Shown: positions 1 to 5,516 of the stretch, piece after piece | Numbering within the stretch: the stretch's first letter is position 1 | How the letters are laid out: the number at the start of each line of letters is the position of its first letter | Assembly: GCA_029259835.1 (NCBI GenBank) | Contig: JAJDEL010000438.1 | Coordinates: 1-5,516, forward strand | Reading direction: 5' to 3' | DNA: 5,516 nucleotides | Source: Planctomicrobium sp. | Lineage (GTDB): Bacteria; Planctomycetota; Planctomycetia; Planctomycetales; Planctomycetaceae | Made by a program: the position numbers and the translations under genes | The notes under the pieces: model-generated | Database searches by the model: none | Told to the model about the DNA's origin: nothing | Seen by the model: the letters and a program-made list of their open reading frames with translations, nothing else

Positions 1-477
1 TTGCAACATATTAATGTATTGGTCGTCCATTGCCGCAGGAAACCAGATGCGCCCTTCTTATGACAAAACTGCCCGCCTAAGAAGAACCTGACTTGAGGGG
101 ATGCCTTCACTTTGAAATGAACCGCATAGATTTTTGCAGGAATGAAATTCAACGTCAACATTCAGAGGGTGAACATCTTGTTTATGAAGTTACTGAGCTA
201 TTAAAATTCAGGAAACCGGACGAGTGAATGAACGCGATCTGGCATGATCACAAAACTCCGGCACAGTCCTTGGTGTTTTGCCAAACAGCTTCCCAATTCA
301 CCAATTATCATTCGTTTTTCCTGTTCATTTCCCATGTGCTGGTGAGGTTTGTGACTCGAAAAATCGTAGAATGGAGATAAAATTCGTCGTCACAAACGCT
401 TCCCTTAAGCATTCCAGTGAGCCTTTCCTTTGGTTTTAGGCCTACCAGAAAAAGCAAGCTCATGGCGAATTCATCTT
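1..477. other. Stretch without a supportable gene
   Basis: No recognisable gene was found in the six frames. The longest plus-strand run uses one frame: open from 81 to 224 (ATG at 117), a single TGA at 225-227, then a second ATG at 228 that runs to a TAA at 378-380. The two pieces encode about 36 and 50 residues. Neither has a clear ribosome binding site or a family motif, and the second is rich in Phe, His and Thr. A short frame open at the left edge ends with a TGA at 89-91 and may be the tail of a gene outside the window, but it is too short to judge. I read the stretch as intergenic or decayed sequence. Confidence 0.5.
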
Positions 478-676
478 GCCGCCCTGCTGATTCATCTCAT
501 GTGAAACAGAAGATCCCAGCACGCACGCGGATGAATTTCTCCAGAGAATGGAGGAGTTGAGAGTCCCGGCCGACCTCACTCTCATCAAAAACGCTCCGCA
601 TCCGTTTCTTGGCAATCAAGACTGGTTCGGCGAAATGATCGAAGCGGATTGCCAAATCAGGAACCCCAAATTCTAA
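478..676 (+). pseudogene. C-terminal remnant of an alpha/beta-hydrolase (acetyl-esterase-like)
   Basis: The plus strand encodes a broken copy of the end of an esterase. At 478-495 one frame reads AALLIH, matching the strand before the catalytic acid in this fold (usual form LLIHGT.D). The frame then shifts, with seven extra bases at 496-502, and continues from 503 as ETEDPSTHADEF, followed by LRVPADLTLIKNAPHPF and a Trp-Phe pair, ending at TAA 674-676. The Asp codon at 512-514 and the His codon at 599-601 (in APHPF) sit where the catalytic acid and base of acetyl-esterase-like enzymes are expected. The shifted frame has a stop at 488-490, so it cannot be read through from upstream. The nucleophile motif (G-x-S-x-G) and oxyanion HGGG region are absent upstream, so at most the last quarter of the enzyme survives. 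The family call rests on motif recognition by eye. A sequencing error could explain the shift but not the missing N-terminal part. Confidence 0.6.
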
Positions 677-1020
677 ACCTGACAAGCCGCTAGGAACCAC
701 CATGCTGCGTAAACTCGGAATCGCCGACGAAGGTCCTGTGCAATTGATAGTCGATTCCAGGTTTGAGTCACTTGCCTCTGGAAACGTGCATGACGCAGGT
801 AAGGTCCAACCCGATTGGGAAATTCACAGACACGCTTGTGAATCCATGCTTACAATTGCATTGGTACTGTGGTCTGTCCTATTGTCTCTTCATCAGGCTT
901 GGACAATCATTGAAGGTGCGCATGATGCATAATATTGCAGTGCTTGTTTTGTTCCCGCCGCTCCATGAGAAAATTGGTCACGAGATCGGCGGGCGCACTT
1001 GACCACAAACAGCAGAGAGT
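677..1020. other. Stretch without a supportable gene
   Basis: Two overlapping plus-strand frames of 76 and 79 codons (702-932 and 763-1002) cross this stretch. Neither resembles a known family, neither has a convincing ribosome binding site, and they overlap each other, so I treat both as chance or as decayed sequence continuing from the esterase remnant. The promoter of the downstream arsenate reductase gene probably lies in the last 100 bases, but I see no convincing -35/-10 pair. CCCGCCG at 954-960 and CGGCGGG at 987-993 could pair across a 26-base loop. A 7-bp arm is within chance. Confidence 0.45.
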
Positions 1021-1032
1021 CGAAAGGAACCG

Positions 1033-1380
1033 ATGACAGTCCGTATCTATCACAATCCACGGTGTTCAAAGAGCCGCCAGACGCTGAAATTGATCCAAGA
1101 GGCAGACATCGAACTGGAAGTCATTGAGTACCTCGACTCGCCTCCTTCGACACGAGAACTCAGTCAAATCCTGACGAAACTTGGAATTGCCCCGCGGGAG
1201 TTGATGCGTAAAGGGGAATCCATCTACAAAGAACTCGGCCTCGCCAAACGCGAACTGTCTCGCAAGGAGGCGCTCCAGTTGCTGCACGAACATCCCAAGC
1301 TCATCGAACGGCCGATTGTCGTTAAGGGCGACCGCGCAGTACTTGGTCGTCCGCCGGAGAACGTGCTGGGATTGCTATGA
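1033..1380 (+). CDS. arsC: Arsenate reductase, glutaredoxin-coupled ArsC family
   Basis: The 115-residue product has the full length of the glutaredoxin-dependent ArsC family (thioredoxin fold), cytoplasmic enzymes that reduce arsenate to arsenite with glutathione and glutaredoxin. The N-terminus reads IYHNPRCSKSRQTL. Cys11 matches the nucleophilic cysteine (Cys12 in the plasmid R773 enzyme). The three arginines that bind the oxyanion in that family are also present: Arg59 in LMRKG, Arg93 in ERPIVV and Arg106 in GRPPENVL. The ATG is supported by a good Shine-Dalgarno sequence, AAAGGA at 1023-1028, four bases upstream. The stop overlaps an ATG (ATGA at 1377-1380), but that frame closes after 13 codons. 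No arsR, arsB/acr3 or arsM gene is visible nearby, so this is a solitary gene, as is common for chromosomal members. Family membership is secure. Arsenate as the real substrate is less so, because related YffB/Spx-like proteins share the fold, although retention of all three arginines favours ArsC. Confidence 0.9.
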   Translation: MTVRIYHNPRCSKSRQTLKLIQEADIELEVIEYLDSPPSTRELSQILTKLGIAPRELMRKGESIYKELGLAKRELSRKEALQLLHEHPKLIERPIVVKGDRAVLGRPPENVLGLL

Positions 1381-1676
1381 ACGGCGACGAAGATCCGCTG
1401 CCACACAAATTCTTTTGACGAAAACCGTGGAGTAAGCCTGACTCACAAATATCGGAATATCCCGAGGAGCGTTTGGTTCGGAGTAGCAGTATTTGAGGGG
1501 TTCGGTTCCCTATCGAGGTCCGGACAGGTGCGTTCACCCCGACTGGGAGGTTATGGCGAGACAATGGTCCAAACTGGATTCGGCAGTGACCAAGTGATGT
1601 CTCACCAAAATGCCACTGATTGTTGATCGGCAGAGACTCTGTTTTCGCAGCCTGTTGCAACTTCTCACGATAGAAC
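1381..1676. other. Intergenic stretch downstream of arsC
   Basis: About 300 bases between the arsC stop and the terminator. A 118-codon minus-strand frame crosses it (1322-1678) but overlaps the end of arsC, resembles no known family and is most likely a shadow. I see no RNA gene or strong hairpin here. If arsC is transcribed to the terminator that follows, this would be a long 3' untranslated region. Confidence 0.4.
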
Positions 1677-1720
1677 AAAAAAAAGCCGAGGCCCGCAATG
1701 TAACGCGGGCCTCGGCTTTT
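1677..1720. terminator. Bidirectional intrinsic terminator
   Basis: A perfect 16-bp inverted repeat (AAAAGCCGAGGCCCGC at 1681-1696, its complement at 1705-1720) encloses an 8-base loop, AATGTAAC. Twelve of the pairs form a very GC-rich core, flanked by A/T runs on both sides. Eight A residues (1677-1684) precede it and four T residues (1717-1720) follow. Read leftward, the transcript would end in eight U, the stronger direction; read rightward it ends in four U. It lies between converging genes, about 300 bases after arsC and about 690 bases after the stop of the minus-strand WD40/PDZ gene, and could stop transcription from both sides. Confidence 0.88.
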
Positions 1721-1745
1721 GTCATAACAGGAGGGTCACTTTTCT

Positions 1746-1769
1746 GGTTCAACAACAAATGCTGTGCGC
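1746..1769 (+). repeat. 24-nt dispersed repeat, copy A
   Basis: This segment matches the minus strand at 2234-2257 in 22 of 24 positions; the differences are A/G at 1754 and C/T at 1767. The shared core is GGTTCAAC, one variable base, then ACAAATGCTGTG. Weaker similarity seems to continue inward for a further 50-60 bases with small gaps (for example CGACT followed by a TCTCAG/TTTCAG block), so the true repeat may be longer and diverged. A match this good is not expected by chance in 5.5 kb. Copy A lies 25 bases after the terminator and reads in the same direction as arsC. Confidence 0.7.
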
Positions 1770-1823
1770 GGCCTTGTTTTGCCTCGAAGACCGACTTGGA
1801 TTTCAGATCCGCCAGACTCAACC

Positions 1824-1881
1824 CTCTGCGAAAATCTGTGTCATCTGCGGACAAAACAATGGGTCCGCAGATTTCGCAGAG
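1824..1881. repeat. Nested 19-bp inverted repeat with a bulged left arm
   Basis: The right arm (1863-1881, 19 bases) is complementary along its whole length to the left arm (1824-1852), which carries ten extra bases: one A in the A-run at 1831-1834 and a nine-base piece that looks like a local duplication of the ATCTG motif. Two alternative pairings compete for the same right arm. One is a perfect 10-bp stem, ATCTGCGGAC at 1843-1852 with GTCCGCAGAT at 1863-1872, around a 10-base loop. The other is an outer stem, CTCTGCGAAAATCTG at 1824-1838 with CAGATTTCGCAGAG at 1868-1881, with one bulged A. It has no T-run after it, so it is not a typical terminator. It looks like a dispersed intergenic palindrome. 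Confidence 0.75.
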
Positions 1882-1955
1882 AAACGCCGATTCAGTGAAG
1901 TAAGGTCTCTGAAAATCGCGCTACTATCCTGTGCGTGGTTAAGAATGTCCGATCA

Positions 1956-2001
1956 TAGGACAGGATTTTATCCCGTCCAGACAGGTTGAAAACCTGTCCT
2001 A
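1956..2001. repeat. REP-like double hairpin
   Basis: A perfect 9-bp outer inverted repeat (TAGGACAGG at 1956-1964, CCTGTCCTA at 1993-2001) encloses a unit that can also fold as two adjacent hairpins. The first is GGACAGGAT, loop TTT, ATCCCGTCC (1958-1978; eight of nine pairs). The second is GACAGGTT, loop GAA, AACCTGTC (1980-1998; perfect 8 bp). Another ATCCTGT at 1926-1932 complements ACAGGAT at 1960-1966. Tandem hairpins with related arms are the form taken by REP/BIME elements mobilised in trans by RAYT transposases. No such transposase is present in the window, so this assignment is inference. Confidence 0.65.
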
Positions 2002-2143
2002 CATGAGTGATCGATCAACCAGATTTTTCCTGCGCCTGCGGTCTCAATTCAGTCGCCATGAATCGCTTCCACTCAGTTCCATTTTTGAACTGACGTCACT
2101 GAGGGCCTGGAAACGAAACTGAAAACAAGTGAACAGAAAATTT

Positions 2144-2189
2144 CTGAGCGAGGCCGTTTTTGATCCAATTGTCCTGACACCTCGCTCGG
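2144..2189. repeat. Possible hairpin in the intergenic region
   Basis: GAGCGAGG at 2146-2153 is the exact complement of CCTCGCTC at 2180-2187, with a 26-base loop. The stem can extend by a T-G wobble and a C-G pair to ten positions on the plus strand. Read leftward, downstream of the WD40/PDZ gene, it is followed by AAATTTT, which is weak as a terminator tail. A shorter 7-bp hairpin (TCAGTTC at 2073-2079, GAACTGA at 2087-2093) lies next in that direction. Either could help end the minus-strand transcript, but neither is convincing alone. Confidence 0.35.
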
Positions 2190-2233
2190 CTGAGAGTCCC
2201 TGAGATGCAGTCGAATTTGCACCGAATTCAACG

Positions 2234-2257
2234 GCACACAGCATTTGTCGTTGAACC
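2234..2257 (-). repeat. 24-nt dispersed repeat, copy B
   Basis: Inverted partner of copy A (1746-1769), with 22 of 24 positions identical when read on the minus strand. It lies about 150 bases downstream of the stop codon of the WD40/PDZ gene and reads in that gene's direction, just as copy A reads in the direction of arsC. The two copies bracket about 460 bases holding the other hairpins. I see no matching target-site duplication outside them, and some T-rich similarity continues outward of both copies, so they do not look like clean ends of a mobile element. Confidence 0.7.
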
Positions 2258-2405
2258 TTAAAAACTGCAATTGAACAGCCAGTTTTGTCCGACTAACAAT
2301 CGACAAGGTCGATGTCCCAGGCTTGTGCTTTATGACGATGCCATTTTCTTCATATGAAACGCATTCACATTCGACCTGCAAGAGTTCTTCTGTCGATTCT
2401 TTTAG

Positions 2406-5400
2406 TCAGGGTTGAGAGACCTTCGTCACCGGCTCTTCTTGTTCGTCGACTTCAAGATCGATCGGGAATTCCATTTTGGAAAACAACGTTTCGTTCTTTC
2501 GCAGAACGTACAGCTTCGCAGGGCTCGGGAGAGCACCTTCGAGAACCCTCTGGTGAACGAAAGTCAGGTTTTCGATTGACGTCGTTTCCCAAATGTGGAT
2601 GCCGACAAGAATGTCGCTGGCGCGAATGCCTGCCTGATTCGCTCGGCTTCCTTTTTGAACTTTAAGTATCGTGACACCGCCTCGATATGGTGCCTTCTTG
2701 TTATTCAGCTCAACCACTGAACCTAACTCTATTCCGATAATTCGGTTCCAGTAATCCAGAGAACTCTGGGTGTCCGCATCTCTTTGCTTTAACTCCTCTT
2801 CCTCCAACATGCGGCCCTGTTCGGAGTCGAATTGATCACCATAGTCTTTTGAAGAGCGACCATCTTTGCGGTAAATCAACTCAAGCGGACGTAGCACGAT
2901 CAACGAATTGCCGGTGGAAACGGTTGAGTCAGGAAGAATCAGTCCCGGGACAACTTGTCGGGTATATCCCTCCTTAGTCGGATCCGGACCATATGGTCCA
3001 GTCCCGACTAAACCGCTTGTACCCTCCGGTAAGCGATCTGTTTCCGCAATCTTTAGCAGGACATCGGCAACCTGCTTTTTGCCTTGTTGGCGATACATCT
3101 TCGCCGAGAGCCGAAACCCTTCCCGCAACCGCTCGACCGTCAAGTCCGCTATCGGCGGATCGAATAATTCGCGACGAACTTCCTCGGTTGATTCGTTGAA
3201 TTGTTTCGTGGCATGAATGAGTGATTGGCGGTCGCGTTCGTTTGCTGCAGAATCTTCTTGTGGTTTCTGAATTCGCACTAATCGGAGATAGACAATCCCC
3301 TTCTCGGGAGGGTTTGGTTCTGCACGAAGAGGGGGGTTCCCACCGGACTCTGAAGGAAACGCCAGCCACATATTGTTGTGATCAATGAACTTGTAGCGGG
3401 CAATACCTGACTCTTGATTGTTGTTAAATGCGATTCCCACTCGGATGAACTGAATCTTGTTTCCAGGAAGCTGCCTATAGAGAAAACGTTCAGAACCTTC
3501 TGTGTCCGTTTTGTTGGTCCAATTCATCTTCCACGGATCGAAGGAGACGACGATTTCCTCTGCAATTGTGTCCCAGTCATCTCCTGGCTTCGGCGCAACG
3601 AGTCTCCATGATCCGATTATAGGGTCGACTGTTACAGGCGCCTCCTTTTCAGGTCGTTGAACACCAAGTCGCAAGATCGCCAGGATTGTGCCGCGACGAT
3701 TTGCCTCTTTGACTGGGTCTATGTTAGCCTTCAATTGAAATGAATTGATCGTTTTGACTCCAACAATTGCAGCGTCTGCGAACTTCGCGTTCGGAAGATA
3801 GACAACTTTTACCACAACATTGTTATTGCTGACCTGCTCGATATCCTCTTTTGTAATGTCGAGCGGAATCGCATTGTGTTTCAGGTAGGACTGCGTCTGC
3901 TCAGGGATTTTGGGTATCTCAATCTCACCCTGGATAGTTATCGTTGTTATCCTTTTAGGCAGCTTGTCCACTATGGAAAGAGTGATGGGGAGTTTCTGGT
4001 CAGCTTCCACATTCATTCGACCAGGAATCTGAATTGACGAAGGCGGGCTGGCTTCAGTTCCGCTCCCCCAAGTCAGCGTTGCTTCCAGCGGTTGAGCAAA
4101 ATTCAATTGCACACTCTGCTCGAGGTCCAATTGCATGTCTTCGTCTTGGCTGGCAAGTTGCCAAATTTCGACAACGCCTTTCTTCTTGCGATCCACTCCG
4201 CCGATGACCAACCGGTTGGCTATCTGTGCGATGGCGAAGTGGTTCTGCTTTGCTTTCGGCGAGGAATCTTCTACTGGGATCAAGGGCTTACTCTGTCCTG
4301 TCTCCGTGTCCAGACGTGAAATGGAATGTCTGGGAACAGCTACCCCGATGATCGTGCCATCGGGGGCGGTGCCGGTTTTTCGGAAGATTAGATCAGATGA
4401 GAGATCGTGGAGGACAACGACCGTTGTGCCGTCTGATGAGAACGCGACCGGATTCGCCCAACCGGGGGTCATCTGCTGCCACAGTGTGACACCTGACTTC
4501 ACATTCGCCAGCGTGACTGTTCCGTGGCGGGTGTCGTTCTCCCGGTCAAACTGCTGCGATCCAAAGACGATAAGTTTTCCGTTCGGCGAAAAAGCTAGAC
4601 AACGCGTTCCGCCGTTGGTCTTTGTCGCAATCCGGCGAATCTTCTCACCTGTTTGAGCATTCCAGATGATCACGCCTGTTCCGTCTTCAGAGTTGTTCGA
4701 CCATCGTCCTGCACTACCCAACAGGTTCCCGTCTGGCGAGAAAGTGACCGCGCTCGCGTAGTTGTGTCCGATCAGATCATGTTTGATCGTCCCTGTCTTC
4801 ACATCCCATACTTTTAACCGACCGGGAGCAGTCACATTGCGGCCCAAACTTTCCACGACATCAAAAAAGTCTGAGAACTCCGCGAATGATTTACCCGCTA
4901 CTGCCAGCGAGTTTCCATCGGGAGAGAACGTCAACGACATGACACTTCCCATTGCACGCTTGATCGGCTTCCAGGTCTCAGGCGTCTGTTTGTCTTTCAG
5001 TCGAGCCGGTTCATCATCAAGAGTACGGACAATATGCCCGGTACGTGCGTCGAAAAACTTCACCTGACCAACGCTGTTGCCAACCGCCAGAATCCAGAGT
5101 TTGGGATGAAACGCAAGAGCCGTTACTTCTGCCTGAGAGACGCTCGAACTCGCGGTGAGTAGTGCGTCTTCCTCTTCTGTGTAAAGTTGCAGCGAAACGA
5201 TGACCTTCCCAGTCTCGGCATCTAACACATTAACCGACGGCTTATCCCGTCCCTGAATTGTGCCCGTCTTATTCTTGGACAGAAACACCACCGGGTTATG
5301 ATTCGCAATCGCAATCAGTTTTCCATCTGAAGAGCAGGCGATGCGTTTGATGCCAAAGCTGGTTGTGAAACGATGTAAGCGTTTTGGTCCCCGTTCCGGA

Positions 5401-5516
5401 GTGTTATCGTCACTGCTCGCGGTCGTCCCAAGTTGTTCACGAACCGACTTCTTCAGGCTTCGCAGCGCTCCCGATTCGCCTGGCAGAAGCAGCAGTTCCT
5501 GTAGAATCTCATGGGC
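2406..5516 (-). CDS. WD40 propeller / lipocalin-like / PDZ protein, N-terminus outside the window
   Basis: The frame is open from the right edge to a TGA at 2406-2408 and gives 1036 residues; the true start is upstream. A GTG at 5289-5291 exists but falls inside the first WD40 blade, so it is not the start. Residues about 60-460 form some seven WD40 blades, with FSPDG-type turns (residues 197-201, 259-263, 309-313, 359-363) and strands ending VWDVKTG, IWNAQTG and similar: a likely seven-bladed propeller for protein contacts. Residues 470-625 look beta-rich and unassigned. Residues 629-749 (start IIGSWRLV, end VYLRLVR) resemble the lipocalin-like small barrels of the TIGR03067 type found in planctomycetes. 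Residues 755-827 look helical, followed by a Gly/Pro linker and an acidic stretch. Residues 925-1015 are a PDZ domain (GSRANQAGIR at 956-965, ILVGIHIWETTS at 969-980). No protease triad or transmembrane segment is visible. It is probably a scaffold or sensor; location is unknown because any signal peptide is missing. The gene converges on arsC. Confidence 0.88.
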   Translation of the reverse strand, partial: AHEILQELLLLPGESGALRSLKKSVREQLGTTASSDDNTPERGPKRLHRFTTSFGIKRIACSSDGKLIAIANHNPVVFLSKNKTGTIQGRDKPSVNVLDAETGKVIVSLQLYTEEEDALLTASSSVSQAEVTALAFHPKLWILAVGNSVGQVKFFDARTGHIVRTLDDEPARLKDKQTPETWKPIKRAMGSVMSLTFSPDGNSLAVAGKSFAEFSDFFDVVESLGRNVTAPGRLKVWDVKTGTIKHDLIGHNYASAVTFSPDGNLLGSAGRWSNNSEDGTGVIIWNAQTGEKIRRIATKTNGGTRCLAFSPNGKLIVFGSQQFDRENDTRHGTVTLANVKSGVTLWQQMTPGWANPVAFSSDGTTVVVLHDLSSDLIFRKTGTAPDGTIIGVAVPRHSISRLDTETGQSKPLIPVEDSSPKAKQNHFAIAQIANRLVIGGVDRKKKGVVEIWQLASQDEDMQLDLEQSVQLNFAQPLEATLTWGSGTEASPPSSIQIPGRMNVEADQKLPITLSIVDKLPKRITTITIQGEIEIPKIPEQTQSYLKHNAIPLDITKEDIEQVSNNNVVVKVVYLPNAKFADAAIVGVKTINSFQLKANIDPVKEANRRGTILAILRLGVQRPEKEAPVTVDPIIGSWRLVAPKPGDDWDTIAEEIVVSFDPWKMNWTNKTDTEGSERFLYRQLPGNKIQFIRVGIAFNNNQESGIARYKFIDHNNMWLAFPSESGGNPPLRAEPNPPEKGIVYLRLVRIQKPQEDSAANERDRQSLIHATKQFNESTEEVRRELFDPPIADLTVERLREGFRLSAKMYRQQGKKQVADVLLKIAETDRLPEGTSGLVGTGPYGPDPTKEGYTRQVVPGLILPDSTVSTGNSLIVLRPLELIYRKDGRSSKDYGDQFDSEQGRMLEEEELKQRDADTQSSLDYWNRIIGIELGSVVELNNKKAPYRGGVTILKVQKGSRANQAGIRASDILVGIHIWETTSIENLTFVHQRVLEGALPSPAKLYVLRKNETLFSKMEFPIDLEVDEQEEPVTKVSQP
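2974..3011. repeat. 38-bp imperfect palindrome inside the WD40/PDZ gene
   Basis: A perfect 14-bp palindrome, GGACCATATGGTCC at 2986-2999, is flanked by symmetric 8-base arms, TTAGTCGG at 2974-2981 and CCGACTAA at 3004-3011. Both share the same centre (between 2992 and 2993). Of the four base pairs between inner and outer parts only one matches, so 16 of 19 positions per arm pair. It encodes LVGTGPYGPDPTK (residues 836-848) in the linker between the helical stretch and the PDZ domain. A perfect 10-bp palindrome, GTCCCGGGAC, lies close by at 2942-2951. Such a structure can form a strong hairpin in the mRNA. Confidence 0.75.

Noticed and set aside
347..397. 9-bp inverted repeat GTTTGTGAC / GTCACAAAC with a 33-base spacer
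   Set aside because: About one such match with a loose spacer is expected by chance in a window of this size, and nothing nearby gives it a role.
954..993. 7-bp GC-rich inverted repeat upstream of arsC (CCCGCCG / CGGCGGG)
   Set aside because: Short arms and a 26-base loop are within chance; no operator or attenuator layout is visible.
702..1002. Two overlapping plus-strand frames of 76 and 79 codons
   Set aside because: No family resemblance and no convincing ribosome binding site; they overlap each other in different frames.
999..1027. Possible -35 box TTGACC at 999-1004
   Set aside because: There is no -10-like sequence at the right distance; the spacing runs into the ribosome binding site.
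1377..1418. ATG overlapping the arsC stop (ATGA), as if a coupled second gene began
   Set aside because: The frame closes after 13 codons and has no recognisable content.
1322..1678. 118-codon minus-strand frame
   Set aside because: It overlaps the 3' end of arsC on the opposite strand, starts at the edge of the terminator and shows no motif, so it is most likely a shadow.
1534..1989. Several overlapping frames of 76-106 codons on both strands
   Set aside because: They run through the terminator stem and the inverted repeats; open frames across palindromes appear on both strands without being genes.
4135..4656. 173-codon plus-strand frame antisense to the WD40 region
   Set aside because: The minus-strand protein is clearly real here, with repeated FSPDG-type WD40 motifs; the plus-strand frame is its shadow.

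Overview
The window looks like a stretch of a planctomycete (Planctomycetota) chromosome of moderate GC content. The main reason is the long minus-strand gene. It combines a WD40 propeller, a lipocalin-like barrel domain and a C-terminal PDZ domain carrying the phrase ILVGIHIWETTS, a combination and wording typical of large planctomycete proteins. This is an inference from family knowledge; genus cannot be told from this sequence.

Layout. Positions 1-477 hold no gene I can support. Positions 478-676 are the frameshifted C-terminal remnant of an alpha/beta-hydrolase (acetyl-esterase type), with the catalytic Asp and His contexts still readable. Positions 677-1020 show nothing clear. An intact glutaredoxin-type arsenate reductase gene (arsC family) lies at 1033-1380 on the plus strand. 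Positions 1381-2405 form a roughly 1-kb non-coding stretch between two converging genes and are unusually rich in palindromes. They hold a 16-bp bidirectional terminator (1677-1720), a nested 19-bp inverted repeat (1824-1881), a REP-like double hairpin (1956-2001), a weaker hairpin (2144-2189), and two copies of a 24-nt repeat in opposite orientation (1746-1769 plus, 2234-2257 minus). Positions 2406-5516 are the minus-strand WD40/PDZ gene. Its reading frame runs off the right edge, so the true start lies outside the window.

The two intact genes converge and do not form an operon. There is no sign of a functional link between arsenate reduction and the WD40/PDZ protein. No clearly new multi-gene system is visible. 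The most interesting signals are structural: a 38-bp imperfect palindrome inside the WD40/PDZ coding sequence, the paired 24-nt repeats that are each co-oriented with the gene upstream of them, and an open frame that continues 110 codons past the WD40/PDZ stop codon.
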